This document shows, one piece after another, positions 13,011 through 25,503 of a DNA stretch of 64,000 nt. The notes beneath the pieces are model-generated. The model did not search any database, was not told where the DNA came from, and saw nothing but the letters and a program-made list of their open reading frames with translations. A program made the translations under genes and the position numbers. The stretch is taken from NCBI RefSeq assembly GCF_040436345.1, contig NC_133218.1, positions 9,925,039-9,989,038 of the forward strand, read 5' to 3'. The DNA comes from Pagrus major. Its lineage: Eukaryota > Chordata > Actinopteri > Spariformes > Sparidae. Each line of letters opens with the position of its first letter. Position 1 is the stretch's first letter.

Positions 13011-13689
13011 ACTCTTTAAACCAGTATTCTACAGTCCTGCAATTCGTTGCACCAGCTATGCGCAAGTTCAAATGTAGCCTAGTATGAATGTCATTTCCAA
13101 TTTTTACGTACTACTAACATTTTAAGGGATGTACTAACTAAAATGGTTCCAATGTAGGTAGTAAGTTACAACTTCAATCTTACATCTGGCCCTCAGTAGG
13201 TGTAAAAATCTACCATCAAGTTACCAACAGTTTCAATCATTTTGAAAGATGGGATGGGAGGAGCAGATTTTAGTAGCTGTTTTGCGTCTAAATTTGACAT
13301 TAGACACCAACGTTATAGTGTTGGCAAGCAAATGTATGGGGTTAGATAACTTTCTAATTATCAACTAGCTAATAATTTATGACAGTTTGCAAATGTAGCT
13401 TAGGTTACAACTTCATCTGCCCAATAATAGAGCATCATTATTTTACATTCACATTCCTCACTGTTGTTGTTTGTTGATTAAGGGTATTAAATTGAATTTA
13501 CAATCAGCCGTAGGCCTTTTCAAAGACTACTGGGCATGAGAGACAACACAGTAATAAACAATGCATTAAGAATAGAGCTTTGACTGATTAGCAGCAGTGA
13601 AAACGTCATTTTCTGTCACAATGTTTGGTTGGTTTGGCCGTCACACCAGAGTAGTTAAGATGAACCTAGCAGGTGCAATGGGCCACTGG

Positions 13690-13843
13690 TCCTCAGGGCC
13701 CCCTGCACTACATGTTTTAGATGTTTCTTTGCTCCAACACACCTGATTCAAATTCAAATGAACTCGTCATCAAGCTCTGCTGAAGCCTGATAACGACCCA
13801 TTCATTTGAATGAGGTGTGTTGCAGGGCAGGGGGCCCCGAGGA
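13690..13843. repeat. Foldback (inverted-repeat) element
   Basis: The left arm (tcctcagggccccctgc, then caacacacctgattcaaat) is matched in reverse complement by the right arm (tcctcggggccccctgc, then caacacacctcattcaaat). The arms cover most of the 154 bp with a short centre around 13770. This structure suggests a foldback MITE or a stem-loop retroposon in intron 1 of the klhl23 pseudogene. Confidence 0.7.
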
Positions 13844-14900
13844 TTAAAAAACACAGCTTTAAAGAAATGCGATGTGGAAGTCTCCAGCACACTTCCATAT
13901 CAGTATGGCCTGTGTGAGAGCGAGAGCAAAACTTGCCAAAGGTATCACCTTGTTTTAACACAGACAATAACTGAAACCATATATAAATATTCAGTTGGAA
14001 AGGTTGAGATATTGACTATTCCCCCAAGTGCAGCTGAAGTCCATTAAGGACTAATCAGGTCATCCACATTCTTCCCAATAATTTCATCATGGGGGGCAAT
14101 ATGGGAGAAAAATGACCACAGTGGTTACTTGCAGCCATTTCCCTTCAATAACCAGCTCCCCTGTCAACTATTACCATCTGGTCGGGCAGAAAACAAGACC
14201 CTGGCTATATCACGTTGGCTTCAATGGTTTTTGTGATAATTTATTGATCCCTTGAAGAGTCTTTCCTCTCTTTTCTCCTTCCCCCCTCTTGTACAGGGAG
14301 GTCAGAGGTCAGGGAGAGCTGGTGAGCAGCACTGCTGGAGGTGGCAGGGCTTCATTGTCTCTCTAAAAGACCGTACAGCTCAGCAGATGTTTGCCAATAT
14401 GAGCAACACGGGACATGAACCAAGGTTGTCCACTTGAATGACAGCCTTTAAATCACTAAATCATTAAAGTTGCAGGATGTCCTCGCACTGTAACTAAATG
14501 CCAGCTATGTGTTCATGATGCTGTGAGCCACAATATGAACCAGTATACTGCTGTCTGTGCTGTTATTATTTTGCCATGAATTCATATTTCTTATTGATGC
14601 ATTTAACATTGCCCTAAGTGCTCATCCATACACATTTGCACAAAAGATACTCATACACACCTGACGAGGCTATTGGTCCTCTCCATCATGTCCGCAGTGA
14701 ACATATGAGCTGCAAGCACACAGTGCCACCTTGTGACCAGTGACCGGAAGAGCACTGCAGGGCGGTGTCCGTGAAGAGACCTTCAGAGTAGAAGTCTCTC
14801 AGGGCATCCAGCACCTCCTCAGGGTGGCTCGTCGTGGAAGTCATACACGTAGAGATCTTGGGATCCCCTGGGTGACACGGTTGTTGTCTGTCTGTGGCAT

Positions 14901-15357
14901 CACAAAGGCTGACTCAGTGCCAAAGCATCAAAAACAGAAGCCTATTGTCTGTTTGACTATGACAAATACATTTTAAAACTACTATTGAGCTGCATGTAGA
15001 TTGCAAAGACAACATATTTGGTGTTTTCTATGATGAAATGCAGTGTTTGGGGAAAAAAAAGAGGGATGTAAATGACCGTGGCACCCTGTGGAGTCTCACC
15101 CCATTCTTCAGTTTGGTGTGCAAATGAGACAGTTGGTGCTGAAATCAAGGATTGCTCCTTTAAATATTCATCAACACTTCATGGATAATAAATGGTGTTA
15201 TGGTGATATAATATACACACATGCATCATTTGTGTTGTTAAATGATGGTGTTGAGTTTTTTCCTATAGATCTGGTTTCTCTTAACAGCTCTCGCTAATAT
15301 TATAATATCATAACACATGGAAAACACAATAGAAAATCATTAATAACACTATAGGTA

Positions 15358-15402
<45 letters not shown>

Positions 15403-17900
15403 TTGGAGCATAATACATCAGTGTGAATGGACAATGGCCATAACACACGTGATCAACATGATCCACAGGGTATGATGTTGGTTCCATTGAATTTCAAAAG
15501 ACTTTGCAAAAACAGAAATGAGATTAAATAATCGCGTCGGATTATATGAAGTGACATGGCCTTTATTTTGACGACGTCGCTCTGCCTTCAGTAATTAGCA
15601 CTGCACATGTGACAGTCAATGTGGCCAGAACAACTTCTGGTAGAGACTTTAAAATTAAAACGCTAGTTTACGTTTGACCACACACTCGACAGGCTTTGGT
15701 CACCTCCAGATGATAACCTGATGATCTGTCTTAACCAGTGATGGAAAGCAAATCAATTGGCCTACATTTTTACTTCAGTAGCCAATGTTTGCTTTCTATT
15801 TGGGAGGGAAATATTGTACTGTTTGCTACAGGCTAGTTATTAGTTATTTGCAGATTAAGATTGTGGAAAAAGTGTACTAAACATTTTGTCTACTGATCAG
15901 ATGTGATGCATTGTTATTAGTTAAACTAGCTAACAGTATATTAAGATGTTGAAATTACCCTGAACAAACTGCTATATCAAGTACTGCTTAGGATACATGT
16001 TCGACATACACTGGTTAAATAGCAAGTAATACATCTATAGTATTGATTATAAAATACTATATATGTACCAGTGTTGATACATGTTGTTGTTACTTTACTT
16101 GTATGTACTTGTAGCATTTATGTTAGAGACCAAGTTGCTCTTGTTCCGGTTATCTGCGACCAGCTTGACTAAATACCAGATGAGACAAGGCATTCCCATC
16201 GGCCTTACCTTTACTTTGAGTTTAGAACTGGAAATGAGATTATGAAGGCTGTATAGAGAGGGGGGCAGTGGTGGGAGGGTTCACTCAGGAGACCTTTGGG
16301 CTTGAACAGATTTCAATCAATAGGCCTATTAAGGCAACAGGAAAGGTTAATAGAGAGGCCTGCACATCTGGTTCTAACACTCACTAGACCCCTTTTGATG
16401 AGATGGAAATTGTCATCATTGTAAATCCGCCAAATATTTTCTTGATTAAGCATTTCATTGTTTTGCCACAGTAAATTATTGAAAATGTCCATTATAATGT
16501 CCAAGGTGACACCTTCAAATGCCTGGCTTTGGCTGACCAACTGTCAAAATGCCAGATATTTAGTTTACAGTCATGTATAAACCAGCAAAATATTCACAGT
16601 CACATTGAGATGCTTGAACCAGTCAATGTTGAGTTTGTTCTTTCAAAATAATGACTCAAGACAATTGTAAACCACAATAGGTTTAGGCACAAAACCCACT
16701 TGGTTTGGGTTAGGAAAAGATCATGGCTTACCTGGTGTTGTCCCCACAAACACTGCTGGAAAATGCCCCAACCTCATGCAAAGTTTTAAGTACTACACAA
16801 TAATTACGGATATACACCCAGGAGGGTTATCGCAATTATATTCCGATTTTGTAAGCCAGACAGTTCTTGACACTGAAAGCTACAGTGCAATTTGGCACAC
16901 AATTTATCATAATTAATCTCAGCAGAAATAATAATACAGCAGGCTGTTGCACAAATGGGCAAATTTGGCAACATTAATTCCAACAATAAAACTGTGCTAA
17001 GAACCATCTTTTAAAAGTTATGAATGAATGTCAATGACTCGATATGTTCTTTATAAGGAAAATTGCATCCAAGCCTGTTTATGCTGTTAGATTCTCAATG
17101 TTGTCGGCCTTTCAATAACTTTGAGAAAATGTGAAGAGAGGTCAAAATGTTTAATTCATTTGTAGAAAAAATCCCCACATCTCCCTCACAAAAACATAAC
17201 AAGAATTGCATGGCATTGGCATCACATGCTGGTCTTTTGAGGCCACTATGACTGGACTAACTGATTCTTACAATCAACCCCATTTTGTTATTTACTAATT
17301 ATTCACTTATGTGTTGTAAGCACAAACAGCAGGTCTATCCAAGGGCCATACTGCACGTGACAGCCCAAAAACAGTGATTAAGACATTAATGGAATATTTG
17401 GTAATATGATGGATTATATCTCTGGTCATACACCAGCTGTTTCTGGACCCTCTTCCTGAACAACACACCTTCCAAGTAAACTAGTCCAAACTTCCAAGAC
17501 TCGTTGCCCAAGTTCAACAGCCTCACTGCTGAGCCTGGCTGTTACTTATGCAACTAAGCATCTCCCTTTAATACAACAAGCCTCACTGAAAGCTTCTTCC
17601 CACTGAAGAGAGAATTCAGGAAGTAAACAAAGCCTGCTGAGTCTTGGACCGTAATACCAGGTTAGATCTTAGGCAAGAGCTATCTCTGTGAGTTGTTGGC
17701 CTGCATTCCTCTCCAAATCCATCATCAAATCCCTCTACATTTGTGCCAATCTAGTGATGTTTTTTTTTCTGTCAGTCTTGGGAAAGAATCTTTTGCATCT
17801 TCACAGGATGTATCTCCCTATCTGAAAGGAGAGGATACATCAGCTCTTCAGTCATTCAGCTGTTGGTGGCAACAGCACATAATAGTCTGAATATCTAAGT
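14901..17900. other. Gene-free stretch
   Basis: Upstream of the klhl23 pseudogene. No supported coding exon on either strand; frames at 16313-16540, 16804-17007 and 17693-17890 show no domain. Contains one CA microsatellite. The pseudogene's promoter or 5'UTR would be expected close to 14.9-15.5 kb, but no TATA box or CpG-rich block stands out. Confidence 0.5.
15359..15401. repeat. (CA)n microsatellite
   Basis: About 21 uninterrupted CA units in intergenic sequence. Confidence 0.95.
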
Positions 17901-18290
17901 CATGCGTCGGCATGAAATTTTGTTCATACATTAATGTTCATTAAAGACGATGTATCCTCATATTTCGGGACTGTTCCGCTAGTGCCACCATTTGTAGGTT
18001 TGAGTGAAATGTCTCAACAACTGTTTTGCTTTGAAATTAGGTTCAGACATTCAGTTCAGGATGAATTTTAATCACTCTGGTAATCCTTCATATTTTCATT
18101 TAGTGCCATCATCAGGTCAACATTTTAATAGTTAGTAGCGTGCTAACATACTAAACTAAGCTGGTGAAAAGGGTTAGGATAGGGTAGGATATCTGCAAAA
18201 TATTAGCATAGCAAATTAGCAATGGTATTTGCATTGTCATCGTGAGCAGGTTAGCATGCTGCTTTTAGCATTTTGCTTAAAGAACGCTGT
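17900..18290. repeat. Dispersed teleost repeat, copy 2 (reverse)
   Basis: Reads as the reverse complement of the family seen at 4.5 kb and 62.1-62.9 kb: aatgtctcaacaact, ggatgaattttaatcactctgg and gccatcatcaggtcaacat are the reverse-orientation counterparts of the phrases there. Ends with gttagcatgct-type wording also present in the 62 kb copy. Confidence 0.5.
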
Positions 18291-20800
18291 GTAATTACAA
18301 CGTCACGTGATGCACTGGGGCCCGAAAATACTTTTTTCCAGAAGTTTACATTGTGAAAGTAGTGGCTGTAAAGCGGTGAATAAAAGAGCGTCACAACCCT
18401 GCAAATTGACTTGATTGATTAAGCCATTTGGTCCAATAAAGTCTAGAGGAGCCACTAGATTAAATCATTATATTTCTATTCAAGTTAGCCAGGCGCTAAA
18501 CCGGGTGTTAGTTGGCTCGGTCGGAGGAAGTCTCTAGTGTGCATGCTCTATGGGACCCACAGTGCGGAAGATCCGGGTAATTTTAGAGCCGGGAAGTCAA
18601 GCTTTATTGGCTTCATGCACCACTGAGCAACTCTCATAGGAATGAATAGGGCTCTGCTTCAAACACTTTATCCAGGTTTTAATGTAACATCCTTGGCAGA
18701 ACCGCCAAGGACATTATCACATTCCAAAGTTCAAGATTTAGTTAATCATTTTCCCACACAGGATTCTACAATGAAATCATAGTTGTAGATCCGCAATGCT
18801 ACTCACAAAAACAAACTTATTTAAATGATGGTGGAGTGAGAAGGATGAGTTCAGGAGTCTCACAGCCTGAGGAATGAAGCTGCTCTGTAGTCTGGTGGTA
18901 CAGCAGCAGATACTTCTGTATCTCTTGCCAGACATCAGCGAGGTGAACCGACTGTGGCTGTGGTGGGTGTTATCTATTTGAATCTTTTTAGCTCCGTGCA
19001 TACACCTCACCTCACCAATATCACTGATTCTCCGTAGATGGTTGCCGATGATGATTTTTCATCAAACACACAATATCATCTATTTCTCTACCGTTCCCAG
19101 AGCTGAGAGACTAGAACATTTTGACAGACTGACTGGATACTCAGACTTTTCTTAGTAGGTTTAACCTCCAGTAAGGAAGGGTCAATATACTGTATATTGT
19201 CTCAAAACAACTGTCTGAAAGTGGTAACAAATGTGTTACAGCCAAACATTTATGGAGGTGTGGGGACGGCTCAAATACCCCTTTTCCACATCTAATGGAC
19301 TGGATTAGGCGTTTTGTTTTGCTTTTTATAAACAAAGCAAAAATTATAGAAAAAAATCGTACAATGTAATGCAATCTAACACCATCACAGTTTCTTAATG
19401 CCATATAATTTAATTATTAAAAAGTGTTGGCTGCTGTGTGATTGCTTTGCAGTGTCTCTGGGGTTTCTCTTTCTTTCTTGGCACCCAGTCTATGAACAGA
19501 ACATAAAGACAAAAATGCATAGAAGAGGTTTCTGGTTTGAATTTTATTAGAGTTACAAGATGAATAATCAATAAATACTATTTCACATGTTGCCTGATGA
19601 CAGTGTCAACTAAAAATCGTTTGGACTGAAGTTGTAAACCAAATACTCTGTCCAGGTAGTATAAACAAAGGCCAAGGATTACTCCCATATAATCTAAGAC
19701 ATTTTGACTCATCTGGATAACATTACCGAATAAACCTTGGGACCTTCACAATCATTAGAGCGTAGATGGATGTAAAACAGCACCTCTGAATTTATACTCA
19801 GAAAGATCATCCTCATAACAAAACAAACACCTGGACTTTTTTGTTCATTGAGCTTCAACAAATCGCTGGAGTTTATGCCATTCAGCTGAAGCAACTCAGA
19901 GCCAAACCTGGTTTAAACAATCAAGATAGGTTCACATGTATGACTTCAAACCAAAGACTTGAGCTGTAAAACAGTTCAAATCACTGAAGGACTGCAACAA
20001 CATATCTAGACATTGTATAAACCAACAAGATGAAATACTTTCAGTTGTAGGATGAAGTTACGTTGACAAAATATGAATCATTTATTTGGCAGGATAGGTT
20101 ACATTTTCTAGAAGTCGGAAAGTTGCACCAGTGGAAATACTGTTTAATTTCTTTATTGTTATTGAGTCTACAGGGCAAACAAGGTAAGTCAATGTGGAGG
20201 TGTTGGATTAAAAATGGTGGCTACAGCTCTGATCTAAATTTATGTTTTTAGCTATAATCTTTCTTTTCCACTGAAGACATTTTGTCATGTCACAGTAGGA
20301 AAAGCACAGATGTTAATAAAATGACAGCTGGCTAAACTCCATTGTACATGCTGGCTCACTGCCACACTGTCAAGGCTTACTGTGACAACTGGATAGAACA
20401 GAGCCATTGCTGATGTTTGAAATGAGACCTTTTCTACTGACAAGTTAAAATGTGTGCCGTAAAGAGAAAAAGGCCTAATGCAATTCAGTATGTACTTAAA
20501 GAGTATTTGTATGTTGTAACTTGTTAGGGTTAGGTTATCTGAAGTGCTCAGCAAAGGCTTCACACCTGTCTGATGTGACAACTGGTATTCATAAACGTAT
20601 GAACTTAATGTGTTCTGAGGACGTTAAGTACGGATGGGGTGAAGAAAAATTGTGTTTCAATGTGGTGGAATGTGGATGGTTACACAAGTTGAGCTTCCTG
20701 GAAGTTGGCCTGGGGTTAATACCTTCAGAGGAACAGTTTTGTGGGAAATATGCTTGTTTGCTCTCTTAAACATAGCTAAAGGAGAAGATCAATAACACAA
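18290..20800. other. Gene-free stretch with degraded repeats
   Basis: No supported gene. The segment about 18830-19010 (gaatgaagctgctctgtagtctgg) resembles a repeat-derived 3' region known from fish LINE-type elements, but only weakly. Remaining frames (19141-19404 minus, 20285-20581 minus, 20521-20769 plus) have no recognisable domain. Confidence 0.4.
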
Positions 20801-20819
20801 TCATATCTGTCAGGTAAAT

Positions 20820-21010
20820 ATGGGGAGACAGAGGCAGAAGTAGTTTAGCTTAGCTTAGCACAAAGACTGGAACCAGGGGGAAACAGCTAGCCTAGCTCTG
20901 TCCAAAGGTAACAAAATGCTCCTGCCAGCACCAGTGAAGCTAAATATTATGTCTCATTTTTCTTGCTTGCTTACACATGGCTAATTAACACATCTGAAGT
21001 CATTTATATG
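20820..21010. repeat. Dispersed teleost repeat with gcttagctta motif
   Basis: Contains tagtttagcttagcttagca, agctagcctagctctgtcc and aaaggtaacaaaatgctcct in a fixed order. Partial relatives lie at 6510-6625, 38868-39070 and 53040-53130. It is a SINE-like or MITE-like interspersed family widespread in percomorph fish (recognised, not searched). Confidence 0.6.
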
Positions 21011-21144
21011 GATGATACAACAACAACAAAATGAGACATGTTATCAAGCTCACAGGTGTCTGTAGGCAGATTTATTTTACCTTCGAACAGAACAAGACTA
21101 ACTGGTTCCCCCTATATATATTATATTATATTTTATAAACTTAT

Positions 21145-21197
21145 ATACACATATACACACACACACACACACATTGTGTATGTATATACATATATAT

Positions 21198-21238
<41 letters not shown>
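21145..21238. repeat. Compound (CA)n/(TA)n microsatellite
   Basis: Two CA arrays separated by a TA-rich spacer (tgtatgtatatacatatata). Confidence 0.9.
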
Positions 21239-21239
<1 letters not shown>

Positions 21240-22259
21240 TTCATAGGATAATACCAACAATGGGTCACTCAAGTGGTTTTCACTCTGCTCTAGGCTAAGA
21301 AAGCATTCACACTGGCACATTCCAAAGTGGGCTCACCCCGACTTTAGCCAAGGGCATGCTGAACTCCAGAGCAGGGTTAGCCCGGAGTTAGTGGGGTTAT
21401 CCCCTGAATAACAACTAAACTTGGGCCTCCCTTTCATCCTGTTATAAACATATATATATCGATTTGCTGCATAAACTCGCCAATACTATCCAACCAATGA
21501 GTTACCTGTCAGTCTGCATGACTTCATGTTTACTCTTCTTGGTTTATCTGTAAATTGTCAATGTGAACAGGAACCCGACCAGCACCAAAATTCAACAAGG
21601 TATCATTTTTTTCAGTTGGTCCAGACAAATGAACCGAACTACAGGTATGAAAACACCCTAAAGTGTATGGTCTCAGACAGGGGCAGCTGTGTATTTCGCA
21701 TTCTCCCCCCCCAAAGTTGAAGTTTGACTTGACTGTTGGAGCAGCTGAGAACTGCACAGGTTCTTCTCGATTTCCTATTATAATACATTCTGTCTCTCAG
21801 ACCTGCTGTCTTGGACAGGGGCTTTTCTATACACCCTGTTCTTGCTGAATAAATTTCCCTGAATTTCATTTTAACAGTAAACTTGCCGGTCATCATTTTT
21901 GTCTGATACAGTGTCAAACATAACTGCATGTGCAAACAGTAATGTATTTGTACTATATTTGGGCTCAGATGCCTAGATTCTCCACCTCTGGACAAAAGAC
22001 AAACTTTTCAACATAACTGAGAGTCCAACCATAAAGTCTCTTGCAGACAAATCATTAATTTTCAAGGATCTGAAACTCAAAGAAAGACATTTTACAAACA
22101 AAATTGTAATTTAAAAATTAAAAATACTGTCTTAATATTGTAAAAAATGTTTTACACAATCACAAAGAGCAGCATGCGCCTGCCACGGTGCAGACCCAAT
22201 ATTAAGTGCAGTGTTTCAGGTACAACTGAGAAGTGGATCAATTACAACCCAGGCTACGA

Positions 22260-23264
22260 CTAGATACTTGCTTTCAGTTCCTCGAGGATGTCAGTGCCGC
22301 TGCTCCAGGCAATGACTTTAGCCTTTAGAAAGGTGTTATCTTCCTGACCTTCCAGTTTGGCCAGCAGTTTCTCCAGGGTGTATCCCTTTCTGGGCATCGC
22401 AACATCGTGCCCTCTCAGACAGGAAGTAGGGCAGAGATCATTCCCACCATCCCCCACGTAAAATATCTGTTCGTACTCCACACCTGCATCAGACTGCCCT
22501 GACAAATACAGCTCCAGGACCTTTTTCTTGCAGAGGTTGACGGGGCATCGATCGCAGTCGTGAGAGTGGTAGCACTGTACCTCCATGTACCCGAGCTCGT
22601 TGAACTTAGCCGGGTTGGTGAAAACCTGATCGACAGCTGCCTGGAGTCCAGACGCATGGAGGATCCAGTCTATGAACATGGTGTTGGAGTCAGAGATGAC
22701 GATGCAATCAATGGTGCTTTTACGTTCCGATATGAATGTCAGCAGGTCCGTCATCCCAGCTGTGAAGGGGATGGTCTCCATCACACTGCGGACCCTGTCA
22801 GGGCTGACCTCCTGGTCTCCTGGACGCACAGACAGGAAAAAGGTCAGAGGACTGAAGAAAAAGCCGGTTGGAGGCAACAATAAAATGTTCATTTGCAAAT
22901 ATTTTTGCCACTATAGGTGGCCTACAAACAGGATAATGAATTCTCACCTATGTAGTTCATCACTCTGCCCATGAACTCAGTCCAGTGGCCTTTTCTGTAG
23001 GATTTCTTCACAGAGTCAGGGAGAGTCTGACCTGGAAGGCATCTGGGAAGAGAGAAAACAAATAAAGATCCGCTGCAGATTAAGTGGCGACTTTTATACA
23101 TTTTGCAGCAGTAAAACATCCATACCTTACTTAACTTTAAGAAAATGCATTTTATAGTGATTAATTAATTGATTCAAGCAATATATTATTTACCTAATCA
23201 CCCAAGTGTCACTGTTGTCATCGACCACAGTGTGGTCAAAATCAAACACCATCAGAGTCTTCAT
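22260..23264 (-). CDS. phospho2: PHOSPHO2, HAD-family pyridoxal phosphate phosphatase
   Basis: Three coding exons: 23264-23194, 23042-22948 and 22819-22260, all with GT donors and AG acceptors in matching phase, giving 241 codons plus stop, the same length as human PHOSPHO2. HAD phosphatase motifs are in place: DFDHT at residues 8-12 (nucleophile D8, acid/base D10), SDSN at 98-101 and GDGGND at 178-183. A Cys-rich stretch (C138, C144, C147, C152) and the NPAKF region are typical of the PHOSPHO1/2 subfamily. The family hydrolyses small phosphate monoesters; PHOSPHO2 is reported to prefer pyridoxal 5'-phosphate and is Mg-dependent and soluble. The start ATG lies five bases after an AG acceptor at 23270-23269, so a 5'UTR exon further upstream is expected but was not located. 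It lies upstream of the klhl23 pseudogene on the same strand, as in human. No lesion seen. Confidence 0.93.
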
Positions 23265-23300
23265 TTTTCACCTGGAGAAAGACAGCAGTTTAAATGTCCA

Positions 23301-23880
23301 TTAAAGGGGCACTGTTAAGTTTCTGAGAAGAAATTCAAACTCAGAATTCCAATATTTACAATATCAATGAAGTAATAATACAAACTCAGAAATAGTTATT
23401 TTTTCCGTAGCCGTATAGATTTATTTTTGTGTCTTTATTATGCAATCAAACAGAAACGCGATAATAACGCTGTAACGCAAATTCCTCTTAATGGCTTTTT
23501 TTTTTTGTTGTTGCGCAATTAACGCACGTACGTTATGACCCTCGCCCGCCCAGTAGTTTGGGAAATCAGTAAGTGATGCAGCAGTAATGTTGTGGATGGC
23601 AAGCAGAAAACAAGCCTCCAACAAATACAAGCAGAAGTGGAAAAAGAAAAGGGTCTTTAATGACAAGTTCATTTTCAAAGCCCTGCCAGATGGTTGTCTC
23701 GACAAGCGCAAAGTTATTTACATTTACTGTTGATGTGAACTGAGTTACCACTGGAGTACGTCCAGTCTCAAATACCACCTGCTGGCTGAGCACACAGCTG
23801 ATGCAGAGAGCCATCATCCCCCATCACTAGTGGGTGGCTACAACTCGCAGGCCATTTAACATTATATAGTGAACCTTTAC
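23301..23880. mobile_element. Possible MITE upstream of phospho2
   Basis: Left end TTAAAGGGGCACTGTTAAG and right end (reverse complement) GTAAAGGTTCACTATATAA form an imperfect inverted repeat resembling the TTAA-ended element at 2216-2489. The body has no convincing gene; a 96-codon minus-strand frame inside it has no domain. If real, it inserted within the first (5'UTR) intron of phospho2, about 35 bp from the coding exon. Confidence 0.4.
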
Positions 23881-25500
23881 AAGTGTAAAATTGGACACTA
23901 CATTGTGTTAGTATTACTAAGGAACGTTACAATCAGGTCAGTATGCCTATCTGTTGTTGCTTGTTGGCCTTGAGTTTACCATGTTATGCTTTCTGCATAT
24001 TTTTTGAGCATGCAGTACCTTTGAGGTTATTCTGTTCCGCGGCGTAGAGTTTTATATGAAGTAATGTGTTTTGTGTTCTCCTAATAAAGTAAACCTGTCA
24101 GTAAGTATTGGTTGGCTCAAAGTTTAACATTAGCCATGTTAGCTAAGGCTTAACTTAACTTTAAGTACTTTATAGGCAGAAATGTAATCATATTACTTGA
24201 TTATCATATCACAAGCATCCCACATGGCCTTACTGTCTATATGCATACATCCCAACAACATAACATACAACAGAAATTCACGCGTTCCTTTATTTACGTC
24301 GATGTGTTAAGTTGGTATTGTCAATAAAGACTTATTAAATCTTTACATTTACGGCAGTACTTGTGTTAAACCAGCACAGTGGCATTACATTTGCATATTC
24401 ATCAGTGGGCTGTGCTCATCCGATAGTCTTTCAGTGGCCTACCAGTCTCAAGCGGCACATACCGTCATGTGACGGTGAAATACCAGAGGCATACCAATCC
24501 AAGGATCGGTATACCAATCCAAGGATCGGCATACCACTCCAAGGATCGGCATACCACTCCAAGGATCGGTATACCACTCCAAGGATCGGTATACCACTCC
24601 AGGGATCGGTATATGCCGCTGAGCCACACTGAGTGACATACCAATGGCCTCTTCTCGATCTCGGCGTCATAACTCTATAAACTGTCATCCAACTATGTCA
24701 ACTCTCAATAAACCGCCTTACTCTATATGCCGATTTTACCACAACACCTCAATTAATACTAAAATGTTATGTTATTTTTGATTCATTATAATTGTTTAGT
24801 TCAAACTCATTATATTTCAAATTACTTATTTTTTTAAAAGAAGTCTGGTGAAGTCTCCTTACAACTTCACGGCCTTGCAGCCCCGCTACTCCATTCAAAT
24901 CGAGCTTCAACAGTTCAGATAAGAATGGTGGGGAATGACAAGGATTTCAATGATTTATACACTGGGCTATAGCCCAGGTTAACAGACATACAATTCATGA
25001 AATAAATAAAATGGTCCTAAAACGCAAACAGACCTCCGCCTGCCTGTCTTCAGTCCACCGGTCCGTCTTCCTCCTCGTCTTGTTGTGTCAGAAGTGAAAC
25101 ATTTCCGGGTTCATTATCGCCACCTGGTGGTTAAGTGCCTCATTTTAGAGTCTTTTATAACACCTGTAACTATTATGATTATTATTATTATTATGGAAAC
25201 AGTCGTCCATATAATGGCCCATACAAACACATACTTTGAGACTTTAACTTGTTTTATTTTTTTAAATACTGTGTGAGCTTCACTGTAATGAAAGGTAATG
25301 TTTAGTCAAGAATCCAGAGCGCACCTGAAGGCATCATCCCCCTTACGACCACTGGGTGGCAGTAACACCCAAGTTGAACTCACACAAACGCAAACAGAGA
25401 AGAAGAAATCCTGTCTGGTTTAGTTCCTGGTAGCATAAAGTCCGAAACCACACTGTTGTTTTTCTCTTATCTTCAAGCTAACCGTCGTCTTATTTCGCAC
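23881..25500. other. Intergenic region between phospho2 and syap1
   Basis: Divergent spacer: phospho2 runs left, syap1 runs right. The 5'UTR exon and promoter of phospho2 must lie here or just beyond, most plausibly in the C/T-rich part near 25020-25090, but no site is definite. A minisatellite lies at 24491-24613. The 100 bp before the syap1 ATG has no TATA box. Confidence 0.45.
24491..24613. repeat. 20-bp minisatellite, about six copies
   Basis: Tandem units of ATACCACTCCAAGGATCGGT with an exact 20-bp period and single-base variants (ccaatcc/ccactcc, cggt/cggc, aagg/aggg). The period is not a multiple of three, so the repetitive open frames on both strands are by-products. Confidence 0.95.
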
Positions 25501-25503
25501 AAT

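Larger units (their letters stand above)
5690..14900 (-). pseudogene. klhl23: klhl23 unitary-type pseudogene (six exons)
   Basis: Six exons in KLHL23 order: 14900-14661 (BTB), 10237-9987 (end of BTB, start of BACK), 9665-9155 (rest of BACK, first kelch), 8425-8288 (kelch), 6356-6204 (kelch), 6003-5690 (last kelch, natural TAG). Exons show GT and AG edges and join in compatible phase. KLHL23 belongs to the BTB-kelch family, whose members serve as substrate adaptors of CUL3 ubiquitin ligases. Lesions seen: frame changes near 14830, a small deletion near 14735, about 11 bases missing near 14702, an extra TG near 10056, an extra A in an A-run near 9585, an extra base near 8303 and an in-frame TGA at 6216-6214. 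Exon 5 also loses the kelch double glycine. Part of the BACK region is shorter than usual. The neighbour PHOSPHO2 supports the identity. Sequencing error cannot explain this many different lesions; a second working copy elsewhere is possible. Confidence 0.88.

Noticed and set aside
14740-14976. 78-codon plus-strand frame
   Set aside because: Antisense of the klhl23 BTB exon at 14661-14900.
22560-22974. Two plus-strand frames of 100-107 codons
   Set aside because: They are antisense to phospho2 exon 3, whose motifs and splice phase are unambiguous.
24491-24613. Regular repeats considered as a CRISPR-like array
   Set aside because: Units are contiguous with no spacers and the genome is eukaryotic; it is a minisatellite.
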